From Desulfurococcales archaeon (GTDB lineage: Archaea > Thermoproteota > Thermoprotei_A > Sulfolobales > NBVN01), in NCBI GenBank assembly GCA_023255955.1, contig JAGDWD010000011.1:1-64000 (forward strand): DNA of 64,000 bases, read 5' to 3'. Shown in pieces: positions 54,934-63,509 of this stretch. A program made the translations under genes and the position numbers. The notes beneath the pieces were generated by a model. The model saw only the letters and a list, made by a program, of their open reading frames with translations. It was not told where the DNA came from and did not search any database. The number at the start of each line of letters is the position of its first letter. Position 1 is the stretch's first letter.

Positions 54934-55674
54934 CTGGCGTATTACTACAGTAGGAAAATGATGTTGAGGTCTCTCATGATAAGTCAGGGTATAATATCTC
55001 TATTCATCGTAATAAACCTCTTCGTACCTCAAGAATACTACAACATAATTATGCCGGCTTACTTCATAGTTTTCATGGCGTTCGTTTTCCTCTCTACTAT
55101 GAAGAGATATAGAGGGGGTAGTGATACTAAGGAGGTAGTCTCAGGTAAGAAGATCCTAACCATAAAACAGGAAGAAGCAACGAGCCTCCAGATGAAGGAC
55201 CAGGAACTGATAAGTGAGTTGAAGCCATTGCTTAAGGTATCTATGACCTCCATAATCTCGCTAGTATTCGTGCTCATATGGTTCTATGCTGTATACCCGG
55301 GACTAATACAGCCGTATTTCAACGCGAGTGGTGATATGATGGCACGTGTATTAGGTCTTCTCTTACTCTACGAGATTCCAGCGGTTATGTCATTCACAAT
55401 GCAGATCGGGAGTCGTAAGCTGATCAAGAAGTACGTCAATGTTCTTAGAACTATGGAGGTCTACACTACGGGAGTCATAGGTAATCCAGGCTTCACACTG
55501 AAGTTCCCTATCCAAGGATACTCCGTAAGGTTCTGCCCTAGTAGAAGTTTCGTGGAGTTCGTTAAACTTGAGGGCGGGGTCGAAATTATCTTCAGGATAT
55601 ATGCTTCTGATGCTGAGAGACTGGCTGAAGTAATTTCAAGATACGGTAAGGTCAAAGTAGATAAAATAGCATAG
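54934..55674 (+). CDS. Membrane protein, DUF2208-like, possible CTG start
   Basis: Four or five membrane helices (two near the N-terminus, two or three in the middle) with a cytoplasmic charged loop and a C-terminal soluble part (GFTLKFPIQGYSVRFCPS). I assign it to the crenarchaeal DUF2208 type with moderate confidence. ATG 54958 has no ribosome-binding site nearby, whereas GAGGTGG at 54921-54927 lies 6 nt before CTG 54934, which adds MAYYYSRK. Function unknown. Confidence 0.65.
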   Translation: MAYYYSRKMMLRSLMISQGIISLFIVINLFVPQEYYNIIMPAYFIVFMAFVFLSTMKRYRGGSDTKEVVSGKKILTIKQEEATSLQMKDQELISELKPLLKVSMTSIISLVFVLIWFYAVYPGLIQPYFNASGDMMARVLGLLLLYEIPAVMSFTMQIGSRKLIKKYVNVLRTMEVYTTGVIGNPGFTLKFPIQGYSVRFCPSRSFVEFVKLEGGVEIIFRIYASDAERLAEVISRYGKVKVDKIA

Positions 55675-55898
55675 ATGTGAAGTTCAAGTACCTCACCGCT
55701 CAACTCTAGAGGTTTGCCTAGTTGCTAACAAGGACTTCACCGGTTTGTAGGATTCTTAGATTCCCCACAGGTGGTAGTTAGATCCGTTAGCGCTGGTATT
55801 CAGGGTAGTCACCAAGGTTATCATTCTAACCTTCAGGTTCGCGCTATCTCAGCTCTTATTTTACTTCATAGCTGTATCTCTTAGGGTGAGTAGAAACG

Positions 55899-56411
55899 TT
55901 GATTAATGGCTTGAGGGATGTCTTAAGAGGTTTGCCGGTGGACTTTCGAGAAGTTGAGGAGGTTTTTAAGAAGTTATCTAGTAGGGTTCCCGACTCTAAG
56001 CTTTTGAAAGCCCTCACCGAATCGACAAACTACCTAGCACTTAAACTTGATGATGAGGTCCTAGCAGATCTTAGGGTCAGTACGGCGGTGGTGGAGTTAT
56101 TTATCTCCGGGAGGTCTCTTGATTTTCTGGTTGACTTAGGTTTTACTGATCTTTATGATGTCCTAGCTAGGAATGCTCCCTCCATAAAATCCGTCGCTAT
56201 AAGTAAGGCTATCCCTTCCAGCACTCTCTACCTGGTTATCCAAGGAGATGGAGTTACCACACCAAATGTTCGCTTGATGATATCTAAAGAGCTTTACGAC
56301 CTATCCTCAAGTTTCTGCAGGATATCACCGACAGAGAACACCTATAGTTTCCTGACCAGCATCTTGGAGCTGGGGAAGAAATACTTTGATGAATTCTTTA
56401 GGTCGACCTGA
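55899..56411 (+). CDS. Unknown helical protein
   Basis: 170 residues with mixed helix and strand, no membrane part and no motif I recognise. GGGTGAG precedes the TTG at a good distance. Its last 14 nt overlap the convergent GT-C-like gene. Confidence 0.55.
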   Translation: MINGLRDVLRGLPVDFREVEEVFKKLSSRVPDSKLLKALTESTNYLALKLDDEVLADLRVSTAVVELFISGRSLDFLVDLGFTDLYDVLARNAPSIKSVAISKAIPSSTLYLVIQGDGVTTPNVRLMISKELYDLSSSFCRISPTENTYSFLTSILELGKKYFDEFFRST

Positions 56412-57795
56412 CACCTCTCTCAGTGTTTCGGCACGATCTCAATAACGTTATTGCTAGATAGAGCATAACAAAACTATAAGCTGAAATTATTATGGCTCCA
56501 AGAATGTTAGTATGTGTTTCTAATACCTTAACATAGTTGTGGTACTCCTCACTGATCCTTATCAAGCCCTGGACTGTCTCGTTTAGGGGGCTATCTAGAG
56601 ATTTCCAGATTATCTCCCTAGCTGGGATGAACTCACCTGTTTCCTCGATAACAACAACGTCATTTACTAGTGCAGGGATGAGCATGTAGAGCCCGCTCCA
56701 GAGAGTAGCTAGAATAGCCGCTACGTTGTACATTACTAGAGCACCCTTAAACTTGAACCGTTGGTTGAGTGCTAGATATATTACTAGAGGATAAGCCCAT
56801 AGAAGGTAGTTAGGGTTCACTACCTTGTTGAAGGTAAGTATCGTAAGCATGATGATCAGGCTTGCTATTACTACACTATCTTTATCTCCGAAGTCAAGGC
56901 TCCTCCGAAGAATGAGGAAGACTATCAATATAATTATTAGGAGAGTTGGAAGCCACACAATATTGACTATCTTCACTACCTCCTGGTTCCTATTTGAGAG
57001 AAGTACGAAAATATTCCAGAGAGATACATACTGAGGAGGTCTCTCACTATGGAATGAGAATACGTTATATATGAAGGCATATGGGTTAGCTAAGAAGAAA
57101 GGTAGGACCACGATCGCGGTAATCGCAGATGAGATTATTAGGTACTTTGCTAAGGAGTCTGCTCCCTCCTTCCTAAAGATATAGTAAACTAAAGGCAGTA
57201 ACGCAACGACTGCTAAGGGTTTTGTTAAAACCGTTAACGCCGTAGCTAATGAGGTGACGTAAAGTCCGATGCGAGGTATATCCAGGCCTACTATAGCTAG
57301 GTAGAGAAAGAAAGCAACAAGTGGATCGAATTGATATGTAGCTAGGGTAACAATCGTAGGTATACCTGCTAGAGCCCAGTAAAGAGCTTCTGACCCAAGC
57401 TTCTTCCGGAGCAGAATAGCTAAACCTACAGTAAATATTAGTAATGGTAGCTTCAGGGTAATCCTGAGAAAGTAGTCTACTGCCGCTCCTAAAGCACCCC
57501 CTATAGCGGGTATTGCCCGACCAGCAGAGACTATCGCATTAATAGCTAAATCAACTAAGTAGCGAGTAGCTATATAGATGAGTGGAGGTATCGGAGGGTA
57601 AACTACTCGGTAGCTAAGGTTCTCTAGGAGTAGAGGTACTTCATAGATCCTGTATAACTTAGTGTATCCTGAAGCTTTGACCCAGTTCTCGAATATGCTC
57701 ACATCATACCAGTTCCACATACAAGCACTAAAGAATGCGAGGATCAGCATCAGGATAAGGACCCTTAGTTTAGTAGAGTTCAGCATTTTTAGCAT
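56398..57795 (-). CDS. GT-C-like integral membrane glycosyltransferase
   Basis: 465 residues, about ten to eleven membrane helices. The first outer loop has YDVSIFENWVKASGYTKLYRIYE, with acidic residues as in the GT-C fold, and VYPPIPPLIYIATRY follows, a pattern of dolichol-phosphate-mannose-type transferases. It probably adds a sugar to a lipid-linked or surface glycan. Donor and acceptor unknown. Compare the protein at 61171. Confidence 0.75.
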   Translation of the reverse strand: MLKMLNSTKLRVLILMLILAFFSACMWNWYDVSIFENWVKASGYTKLYRIYEVPLLLENLSYRVVYPPIPPLIYIATRYLVDLAINAIVSAGRAIPAIGGALGAAVDYFLRITLKLPLLIFTVGLAILLRKKLGSEALYWALAGIPTIVTLATYQFDPLVAFFLYLAIVGLDIPRIGLYVTSLATALTVLTKPLAVVALLPLVYYIFRKEGADSLAKYLIISSAITAIVVLPFFLANPYAFIYNVFSFHSERPPQYVSLWNIFVLLSNRNQEVVKIVNIVWLPTLLIIILIVFLILRRSLDFGDKDSVVIASLIIMLTILTFNKVVNPNYLLWAYPLVIYLALNQRFKFKGALVMYNVAAILATLWSGLYMLIPALVNDVVVIEETGEFIPAREIIWKSLDSPLNETVQGLIRISEEYHNYVKVLETHTNILGAIIISAYSFVMLYLAITLLRSCRNTERGVRST

Positions 57796-57959
57796 CCTCC
57801 TCTCCAGAATAGTGGTTCTCTAGTTGTTATATGTGTTTATGTAGGGAGCGTGATCATAAGAAACCTTAAACTACGGGAAGAATGATCTGAAGATCAGCTA
57901 TTCAAATATTACTAAACCATGCTTTAAAGAACTAGCATAAAAATTCCTAGGGGCGTTAC

Positions 57960-58559
57960 CTGAGTAGATGGATACTAGAAGTAACAGATGGTAAGGTAAC
58001 ATCTATATATGGTAGTGCTGGTAGTGGTAAGACGAATCTATGTCTCTGGATTCTCTCATCTGTGCCAGCCCCAAATCTCTACATAAGTACTGAAGGTTCT
58101 ATACCAACCTCTTTACTAGATAGATACTCACTTACCACGAAGGATTTTCACTTTACGGAGTCTCTGAGCCTTGAAGATCTGGCCACCCGGGTAGTAGATA
58201 TGTTCCTAGGTGGAGAGCTCTCAAAGTACAAGAACATCTGCATAGATTCTATAAATGCTCACTATAGGTATGAAGTAGTAGAAAGACCTGATGCTAATAA
58301 GCTCCTCAACACTACCCTAGCTATCCTATCATATGTATCAGATAGATATGGGAGTAGAGTATTACTCACAGCACAGGTTAGAGAAGAAGAGAGGGAGGTT
58401 ATTCCAAGCGGCTATGAGGTTCTTGAATTCTGGTCAGACCTGGTATTAGAGGTAAGGAAGTCAGGAATACGTAGGGTTGTCTCCGCGATCAAGCCTGCCG
58501 AGCTGAGAGGGAGGAGAGTAGAATTCTCGATAAGCGAGCGGGGGATAGTGTTTGAGTGA
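57960..58559 (+). CDS. Compact RecA-fold ATPase (RadB/aRadC-like), CTG start
   Basis: 199 residues with just the RecA core: Walker A IYGSAGSGKTNLCL, Walker B KNICIDSINAHYR, and LLTAQVREEE in place of the L1 region. No N-terminal HhH domain, so it is a RadA paralogue rather than RadA. The first usual start, GTG 58062, would remove Walker A. Between the TAG at 57948-57950 and Walker A the only near-standard start is CTG 57960. A TATA-like CATAAAAA about 25 nt upstream suggests a leaderless message. It overlaps carS by 8 nt. Confidence 0.85.
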   Translation: MSRWILEVTDGKVTSIYGSAGSGKTNLCLWILSSVPAPNLYISTEGSIPTSLLDRYSLTTKDFHFTESLSLEDLATRVVDMFLGGELSKYKNICIDSINAHYRYEVVERPDANKLLNTTLAILSYVSDRYGSRVLLTAQVREEEREVIPSGYEVLEFWSDLVLEVRKSGIRRVVSAIKPAELRGRRVEFSISERGIVFE

Positions 58560-59094
58560 CCTAGTAGAGACTATACTCGACATACTCTTCTTCGCCCCAG
58601 CCTTCGTAGCGAACGCAGCTCCACTGATTACGAAGAACTTTTTTAAGAGAAGACATCCCATAGATTTCGGGAAACACTTCATCGATGGGAGAAGAGTTTT
58701 TGGGGATAATAAGAGTTGGGAAGGCTTCGTAAGCGGGCTCTTATTCGGGATCTTAACAAGTCTTGCTTTAACACCTCTCTACCCGCAAGCACACTACATG
58801 GAGTTAGCCTTAGTTGGATTTATCGAGGGTCTAGGCGCTATGGTTGGAGACCTAATAAACTCATTCTTGAAGAGGCGGTTAGGGCTAAGACCGGGCGCTC
58901 CTCTTCCTGTATTAGATCAGATATCGTTCATTGTAGTAGCTATAATCCTAGTTAAGACTTTCAAAATAGATAGCTTCATCTATGTAGAGCTAAGTACTCT
59001 TAGATTGGTAATCGTAGCGCTAGTAGCCCTAGTCTTACACCCTCTAACTAATTTCATAGCTTACTTACTGAAGCTAAAGGAGGTTCCTTACTGA
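58552..59094 (+). CDS. carS: CDP-archaeol synthase
   Basis: Activates archaeal lipid precursors with CTP. Membrane protein of 180 residues with four or five helices. The family motif GDLINSFLKRRLGLRPGAPL then PVLDQISF is complete, as is DNKSWEGFVSG. TTG start overlaps the RecA-like gene (TTTGAGTGA), so the two are translationally coupled. Confidence 0.95.
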   Translation: MSDLVETILDILFFAPAFVANAAPLITKNFFKRRHPIDFGKHFIDGRRVFGDNKSWEGFVSGLLFGILTSLALTPLYPQAHYMELALVGFIEGLGAMVGDLINSFLKRRLGLRPGAPLPVLDQISFIVVAIILVKTFKIDSFIYVELSTLRLVIVALVALVLHPLTNFIAYLLKLKEVPY

Positions 59095-59356
59095 CGATAT
59101 TCCCGGCAAGTACATGCTGCTACAAGTATTGAATAACTTACCGCGCATCTCTTTCCGTTCTCTAAGGTGGGGATTTTAGGTCTCACTCTCCCCTTGAGGA
59201 TCTAGCTCCAGACCAGATCACCTTTATTACTCCCACCAGCTCCCAGGAATTCGAGGAACTACATCAGATATTATTCCTAGGGGAGGAAGTAGACCAGAGA
59301 GTACCCATTAAAATCCTTATATACTTACCCTTTCTCATAGATTTAAGGTGTGATGT

Positions 59357-59638
59357 GTGAGTACGTCGACACCGGTCAAAGTGGTAGGTATAATCCTAGG
59401 TTACAGGAGAGGGTCGGGCAGGCAGTACGTGGACCAGGTTTACGTAAAAGTAGTTACGTCAGCCGAGGATATACACTCATTAGTAGGTCGTAAGGTTGAG
59501 GTAAGTGACACCTACGGAAATAGGTACCTAGGTAAAGTAATAAAGGTTCACGGTTCCGGAAAGAACGGTGTAGTTATTGTAACATTCAATACGAACATTC
59601 CTGGGCAGTTAATAGGGAGTGAGGTAACTATTTTCTAG
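59357..59638 (+). CDS. rpl35ae: 50S ribosomal protein L35Ae
   Basis: VKVVGIILGYRRG near the N-terminus, VGRKVEVSDTYGNRYLGKV and RVHGKNG-type end (VHGSGKNGVVIVTF) mark L35Ae. GTG start. Its end overlaps the convergent unknown gene by 4 nt. Confidence 0.93.
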   Translation: MSTSTPVKVVGIILGYRRGSGRQYVDQVYVKVVTSAEDIHSLVGRKVEVSDTYGNRYLGKVIKVHGSGKNGVVIVTFNTNIPGQLIGSEVTIF

Positions 59639-60354
59639 CAAGAGTATATAACTGCCCTGACAGCAAGCTCTAGTAGCTGCCTATCGTAACCAGTAAATAT
59701 TATGGAACTTGAGTAGGGGATCTCATACAATAATTCTCCATCACCTATATATGCTATGGTTTTTATGTAATGCTTTAAGACGGTGTTACGAACATCAGCT
59801 ACGTTAAGACAGAGATGTTTAGTCATGTCGAGGCCGTAGAGAACTGGATGACTTCTCCATAGGGTACGTAAGGTCCCGCATACCTCCACCTTCTTCACAT
59901 TCTCGAACGTGCTTAGGTCAACTACCATAGGGTTTAGAGAGTTCTTAATGACCTCATCGAGACTTCCTCCACAGAGAGCGAGGCAGCGACCTGACGCACC
60001 TAATTCACCAAAAACTTCTTCTAGTGACTTCACCATAGGGCAGTCCCCACCTCTTGACGTGAGAGAGTCCTTTGAAGGCATGGTTTTTCCATCTACCCAA
60101 GCGTCCTCAGCCACGGTAAAGCCCCGCTCTTCAAGACCGCAAAATTCTGATATCTCTGAATCGAGGATTATGGAAGACGGAGGAATAGCTAACTGCACGG
60201 ACCTCCTGTTAGACCCCCACACAGTAACTATAGCTGGTTTCGTCACGAATATTGCCCTATCTAGAGCATCACATTTGAGAAGCTTCATCACAGCTTCTGT
60301 GACACTCCATCCTGGTCTTGCCGGGTACACCACAAAACCGACTCTAATCCTCAG
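59635..60354 (-). CDS. Unknown protein, probable CTG start
   Basis: Frames starting at GTG 60333 begin at VVYPARPGW; seven further residues in frame (MRIRVGF) complete a likely first beta strand. They begin with CTG 60354, preceded by AGGTGGTGAAAC, a good ribosome-binding site. The protein (239 residues) has alpha/beta features with eight cysteines, including CALCGG-like CLALCGG. I recognise no family; roles from a nucleotide-binding enzyme to a tRNA-related one are all guesses. Confidence 0.65.
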   Translation of the reverse strand: MRIRVGFVVYPARPGWSVTEAVMKLLKCDALDRAIFVTKPAIVTVWGSNRRSVQLAIPPSSIILDSEISEFCGLEERGFTVAEDAWVDGKTMPSKDSLTSRGGDCPMVKSLEEVFGELGASGRCLALCGGSLDEVIKNSLNPMVVDLSTFENVKKVEVCGTLRTLWRSHPVLYGLDMTKHLCLNVADVRNTVLKHYIKTIAYIGDGELLYEIPYSSSIIFTGYDRQLLELAVRAVIYSC

Positions 60355-60440
60355 GTTTCACCACCTAGCGTACAGGGTCTGAAGGGAAAGAACATGTCAG
60401 CCCCCATATTAAAACACTGAAAATCCTTAGGGAAGTAGTA

Positions 60441-60824
60441 CTACCTAACTATAAATACTGAAATTGGTACATTGACTGCTACCGAGAGAGCTACCGAGCC
60501 TATGAGTAGATCTGGATTCACGGTCCGACCCCTAGCTGATATCACCACGAGATCGTAACCCCCTTTCGCTACCTCCTCCACTATCGTCGTAGCGGTCGAA
60601 GTGGTAGGGCTAACCTTACTTACTTTAACTTCGATATTTACTCCAGACTTCTTAGAGATTGATGTCAATACCTCAAATACTTTCTCTAGGGAGGCTATGG
60701 TCCCGTCATCCACTATTAAAGCTACTATAGAAGAACCATACCTTTTCGCGAAATCTATCGCAACGCTGAGAGCTTTAACACTATGGCTTGAGCCGTCAAA
60801 TGGAACCATGATTCTCCTAAACAT
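60441..60824 (-). CDS. Universal stress protein A family protein
   Basis: One USP domain: FRRIMVPFDGSSHSVKAL at the N-terminus, YDLVVISARGRTVNP and the C-terminal LIGSVALSVAVNVPISVFIV. The ATP-binding G-x2-G-x9-G-S set is only partly kept, so ATP binding is uncertain. The frame reaches 60869, but ATG 60824 gives a normal family N-terminus. Confidence 0.88.
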   Translation of the reverse strand: MFRRIMVPFDGSSHSVKALSVAIDFAKRYGSSIVALIVDDGTIASLEKVFEVLTSISKKSGVNIEVKVSKVSPTTSTATTIVEEVAKGGYDLVVISARGRTVNPDLLIGSVALSVAVNVPISVFIVR

Positions 60825-60975
60825 GAAACTTACTTCATAAGTTGGTTCCCTCACATACATCGGATTCACCCAGCAGTATTTGAATCAGCGATAAAAAGCT
60901 AGCCCTCTATAACTGGAATTCAACGTCCCGCATTGTTCAGAGAGAGTATGGAAATATAAGAATTGGATTATGGAC

Positions 60976-61015
60976 TTCACCCAAAAATCCCTACCCTTAA
61001 GGGCGGAGAGGGACC
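60976..61015 (+). repeat. Dispersed palindromic relic, copy 5
   Basis: ATCCCTACCCTTAAGGGCGG then AGAGGGACC. Centre CCCTTAAGGG is a perfect 10-bp palindrome. Same family as the copies at 20081, 27152, 38137 and 45635. Confidence 0.45.
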
Positions 61016-61072
61016 GGTTACAGAACACCTTTTGTACTTAACTTAGTTTTTAATCTGTGAATAGCTGTTATC

Positions 61073-61127
61073 TGTGATGATGTATCCGGAAGGAACTGAC
61101 CGGTGATGCTACTCCCATGGACTGAGA
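61073..61127 (+). ncRNA. Box C/D sRNA guiding 16S U52 methylation (sR1-like)
   Basis: Box C GTGATGA (61074-61080), 15-nt guide, box D' CTGA (61096-61099), 3-nt spacer, box C' GTGATGC (61103-61109), 12-nt guide, box D CTGA (61122-61125). The D guide holds ACTCCCATGG (61111-61120), perfectly complementary to 16S rRNA encoded at 249-258. The fifth nucleotide before box D (A61117) pairs with U at 255, which is U52 counting from 306. Sulfolobus sR1 is known to guide 16S U52. The D' guide target is not identified. Confidence 0.9.
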
Positions 61128-61170
61128 GATACTTGGCTATACGTTCATCTTGAGGACTACCCGCAGAAAC

Positions 61171-62511
61171 CTACTTCACGGGATGCCTGATAAGTCTTAA
61201 TGTACGTGCTAGTCCTACAGTTAGTACTACTAAGAGCAGTATGTTTCTTATGGTAGCTATCCACTGAACAGGTGAGTCTATTCCCCAAGGATTGAACTTG
61301 ACCTCTAGTGGAATCCCGATACTATTCAAGAAAGCTCTCAGATCCTCATCTAAGAAGAAAAAGAACATTATAAAGAAGCTAGCTATATCAGCTATAACAT
61401 ACATCTTCAGACTTAACCTAGAGCTGAGAAAAGCAACCACAAATGGTGAGATTAGTAAAATCATCTGAGGTGAGAAGACATAGTTGAGGGCCACAGCTCC
61501 GATTATGGAGTATGTAGATAGCTCGCAGATCTCAACCTTACTGCTCTTGCTCGTACCATAGTAGACAGCCATAGCTAAAACTACCGCCAGTAACGAGGTT
61601 GCTAGGACAGCTAGCAGTCGATGCGCTGGGTCGAAGACGTTATGTATGAGAATCAGGTAAAGACAGTTCTCACAGTACCAACTAGAGTGATGAGATATGA
61701 AGTCCCAGAATCCTCTCGGAGCCGTAATTAAGACTATGATGTATGGGAGAGCTCCAGTTAGGAAAAGAGATGATAGAAAACTAAGCAGTTCCCTACCTCT
61801 TTTACCACCCAGTAAGTTAAGTAGCAGATACACAAATAACACGTAAGCTATCGAAACGGTCATGATCTTCGTGGCTATGGAGAGTCCAAGTAGTAACCCT
61901 GAAATGAGGTACCTTCTTTTCTGGAACATGAGTAGGGAGGCGAGAGCTAGAGATGCGCAGATAATGTCCCAGTTATATGTAGAATAAAGAATTGTTGACG
62001 GAAGTAGGAGCCAGATAATAGCTGCTTCTACAGACTTTACTGAATATATGAGTAGGGAGGTCACTAGAAGAGAAGTTATTAGAGGGATCACGCTTATAAT
62101 GTAATGAATCTTAGCTACATCGATAAAAAACGTTGTAGGGTCGAATTCCCCAGGGTCCGAACCATACGGTGAGATCTTTATAGAAATACATGTGGAGATA
62201 TACCATAGCAGCGCTATTAAAGGTGGATACTCAAACATGTAGTCAACATATGGAAGTGGGCATACCTTCTCCCCTCTCGATATGGAATATATCGGTTCTA
62301 CATTATACCAATATCTACTATTTGGACTCCCCAAGAACCTCGGATAAAAAACCCCGTATACTATATCATTATACTTCAACCCCGGGTTTCCTACAGGTAA
62401 CGAAACTTGAGGTAAGTGCATGTATGCAGATAAAGTACCGACTATCAAGGAAACTAATATGAGTGTACACACATCTCTACATCCCAGTTTACGCATCAGA
62501 GAGGTCATCAA
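61171..62511 (-). CDS. GT87/DUF2029-like membrane glycosyltransferase
   Basis: 446 residues, ten or more membrane helices. EYPPLIALLWY in the first part and NWDIICASLALASLLM with GLLLGLSIATKIM match the mannosyltransferase-type DUF2029/GT87 family, which uses lipid-linked sugar donors. It probably builds surface glycans, like the GT-C protein at 56398. It lies downstream of the permease genes on the same strand. Confidence 0.78.
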   Translation of the reverse strand: MMTSLMRKLGCRDVCTLILVSLIVGTLSAYMHLPQVSLPVGNPGLKYNDIVYGVFYPRFLGSPNSRYWYNVEPIYSISRGEKVCPLPYVDYMFEYPPLIALLWYISTCISIKISPYGSDPGEFDPTTFFIDVAKIHYIISVIPLITSLLVTSLLIYSVKSVEAAIIWLLLPSTILYSTYNWDIICASLALASLLMFQKRRYLISGLLLGLSIATKIMTVSIAYVLFVYLLLNLLGGKRGRELLSFLSSLFLTGALPYIIVLITAPRGFWDFISHHSSWYCENCLYLILIHNVFDPAHRLLAVLATSLLAVVLAMAVYYGTSKSSKVEICELSTYSIIGAVALNYVFSPQMILLISPFVVAFLSSRLSLKMYVIADIASFFIMFFFFLDEDLRAFLNSIGIPLEVKFNPWGIDSPVQWIATIRNILLLVVLTVGLARTLRLIRHPVK

Positions 62512-62582
62512 GTTTCATTCGGGAATTAAGTGGGAACCACATTAATAAATGTTTGCTCCCTGGCCATCAAAGAAAAGCTATG

Positions 62583-63509
62583 TCAAGCTCTTTCTTCGCG
62601 GAAGAACTCCCTCCCCAAAGCTTTAGGATCAGTAAAGACTCTACTTCTTTTAGGGATAGCAGATACAAGAGCCATTATAGTTATAGACGTGATGTACGGC
62701 ACAATCGTCGATACCTCCACAGGTAAGCCTATGCTCTGCAGATGCGGTGAGAGTACATATAACGATGAAAAGAATGCGGAGATAGGTGCTACAAGTAGTG
62801 GAAATCTCCACCCAGCTATTGATATAGCGTAGGCAAACCAACCGTGGTTCAGTCCCTGACCTTGGGACCACCCACCAATCCTCCACAACGTAAATAGAGC
62901 TCCTCCCAGACCTATAAGTGACCCTCCCAACAGTCCTGAGAGGAACCTAATGTACGTTACGTTCACACCGACTTGGCTAGCTACTCTAGGATCCTCCCCA
63001 ACAGCTCTAATGAATACCCCTAGCTTAAGCCTGTAGAGTAGTACATGTATAAAAGTAACCACGATCGCTATAAATATATACGCTAAGACCGAGCTCTCGA
63101 TGGTCATGCCTATGTAGTCTACCCTAACTCTATGGATACTGAACACTAACCTCCCAATATTACCTACTATAGCTCCCAATCCGTAACCTGCGAACATGAA
63201 TGAGAGACCTATAGCTCCCTGACTCACAGGTAGGACCGTGATCAAAGACGTAAAGATAGAGTACATTAAGGCTATAGATAGTACTGTAAGAGCTATGGAT
63301 AGGAACGTGGGAAGCTCTCCCGGGCCTAGGTACTGGGAAATGAGTATAGCGTATGTGTATGACATAGCGGAGCTTAAGACGAAGAATCCGTCAATAGCTA
63401 TATTTAGGATGCCCGACCTCTCAATCAGTAAGTTCCCTAGGGAGGTTAGAGTGTAGACAATGTATGCCGGTGCTAATGCCGTAATAAACCAGCTTAGGAT
63501 TTCCATCAT
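62583..63509 (-). CDS. ABC transporter permease, nucleoside/branched-chain (BPD_transp_2) type
   Basis: 308 residues, about eight helices. NLLIERSGILNIAIDGFF and GAIGLSFMFAGYGLGAIVG-type stretches, and GEDPRVASQVGVNVTYIRFLSGLLGGSLIGLGGAL are the hallmark of the YufQ/NupQ side of nucleoside (BmpA-type) importers. It overlaps the upstream permease by 4 nt and would pair with it in the membrane. ATPase and binding protein are outside the window. Confidence 0.9.
   Translation of the reverse strand: MMEILSWFITALAPAYIVYTLTSLGNLLIERSGILNIAIDGFFVLSSAMSYTYAILISQYLGPGELPTFLSIALTVLSIALMYSIFTSLITVLPVSQGAIGLSFMFAGYGLGAIVGNIGRLVFSIHRVRVDYIGMTIESSVLAYIFIAIVVTFIHVLLYRLKLGVFIRAVGEDPRVASQVGVNVTYIRFLSGLLGGSLIGLGGALFTLWRIGGWSQGQGLNHGWFAYAISIAGWRFPLLVAPISAFFSSLYVLSPHLQSIGLPVEVSTIVPYITSITIMALVSAIPKRSRVFTDPKALGREFFREERA

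Noticed and set aside
55795-55860. Possible third C/D sRNA on the minus strand (CCTGA, AATGATA, CCTGA)
   Set aside because: No acceptable box C upstream of the first D-like box; only C'- and D-like words are present.
61084-61095. Eight bases of the sR1-like D' guide also match a 16S stretch near 232-239
   Set aside because: The pairing does not include the bases next to box D', so the fifth-nucleotide rule cannot place a target there.
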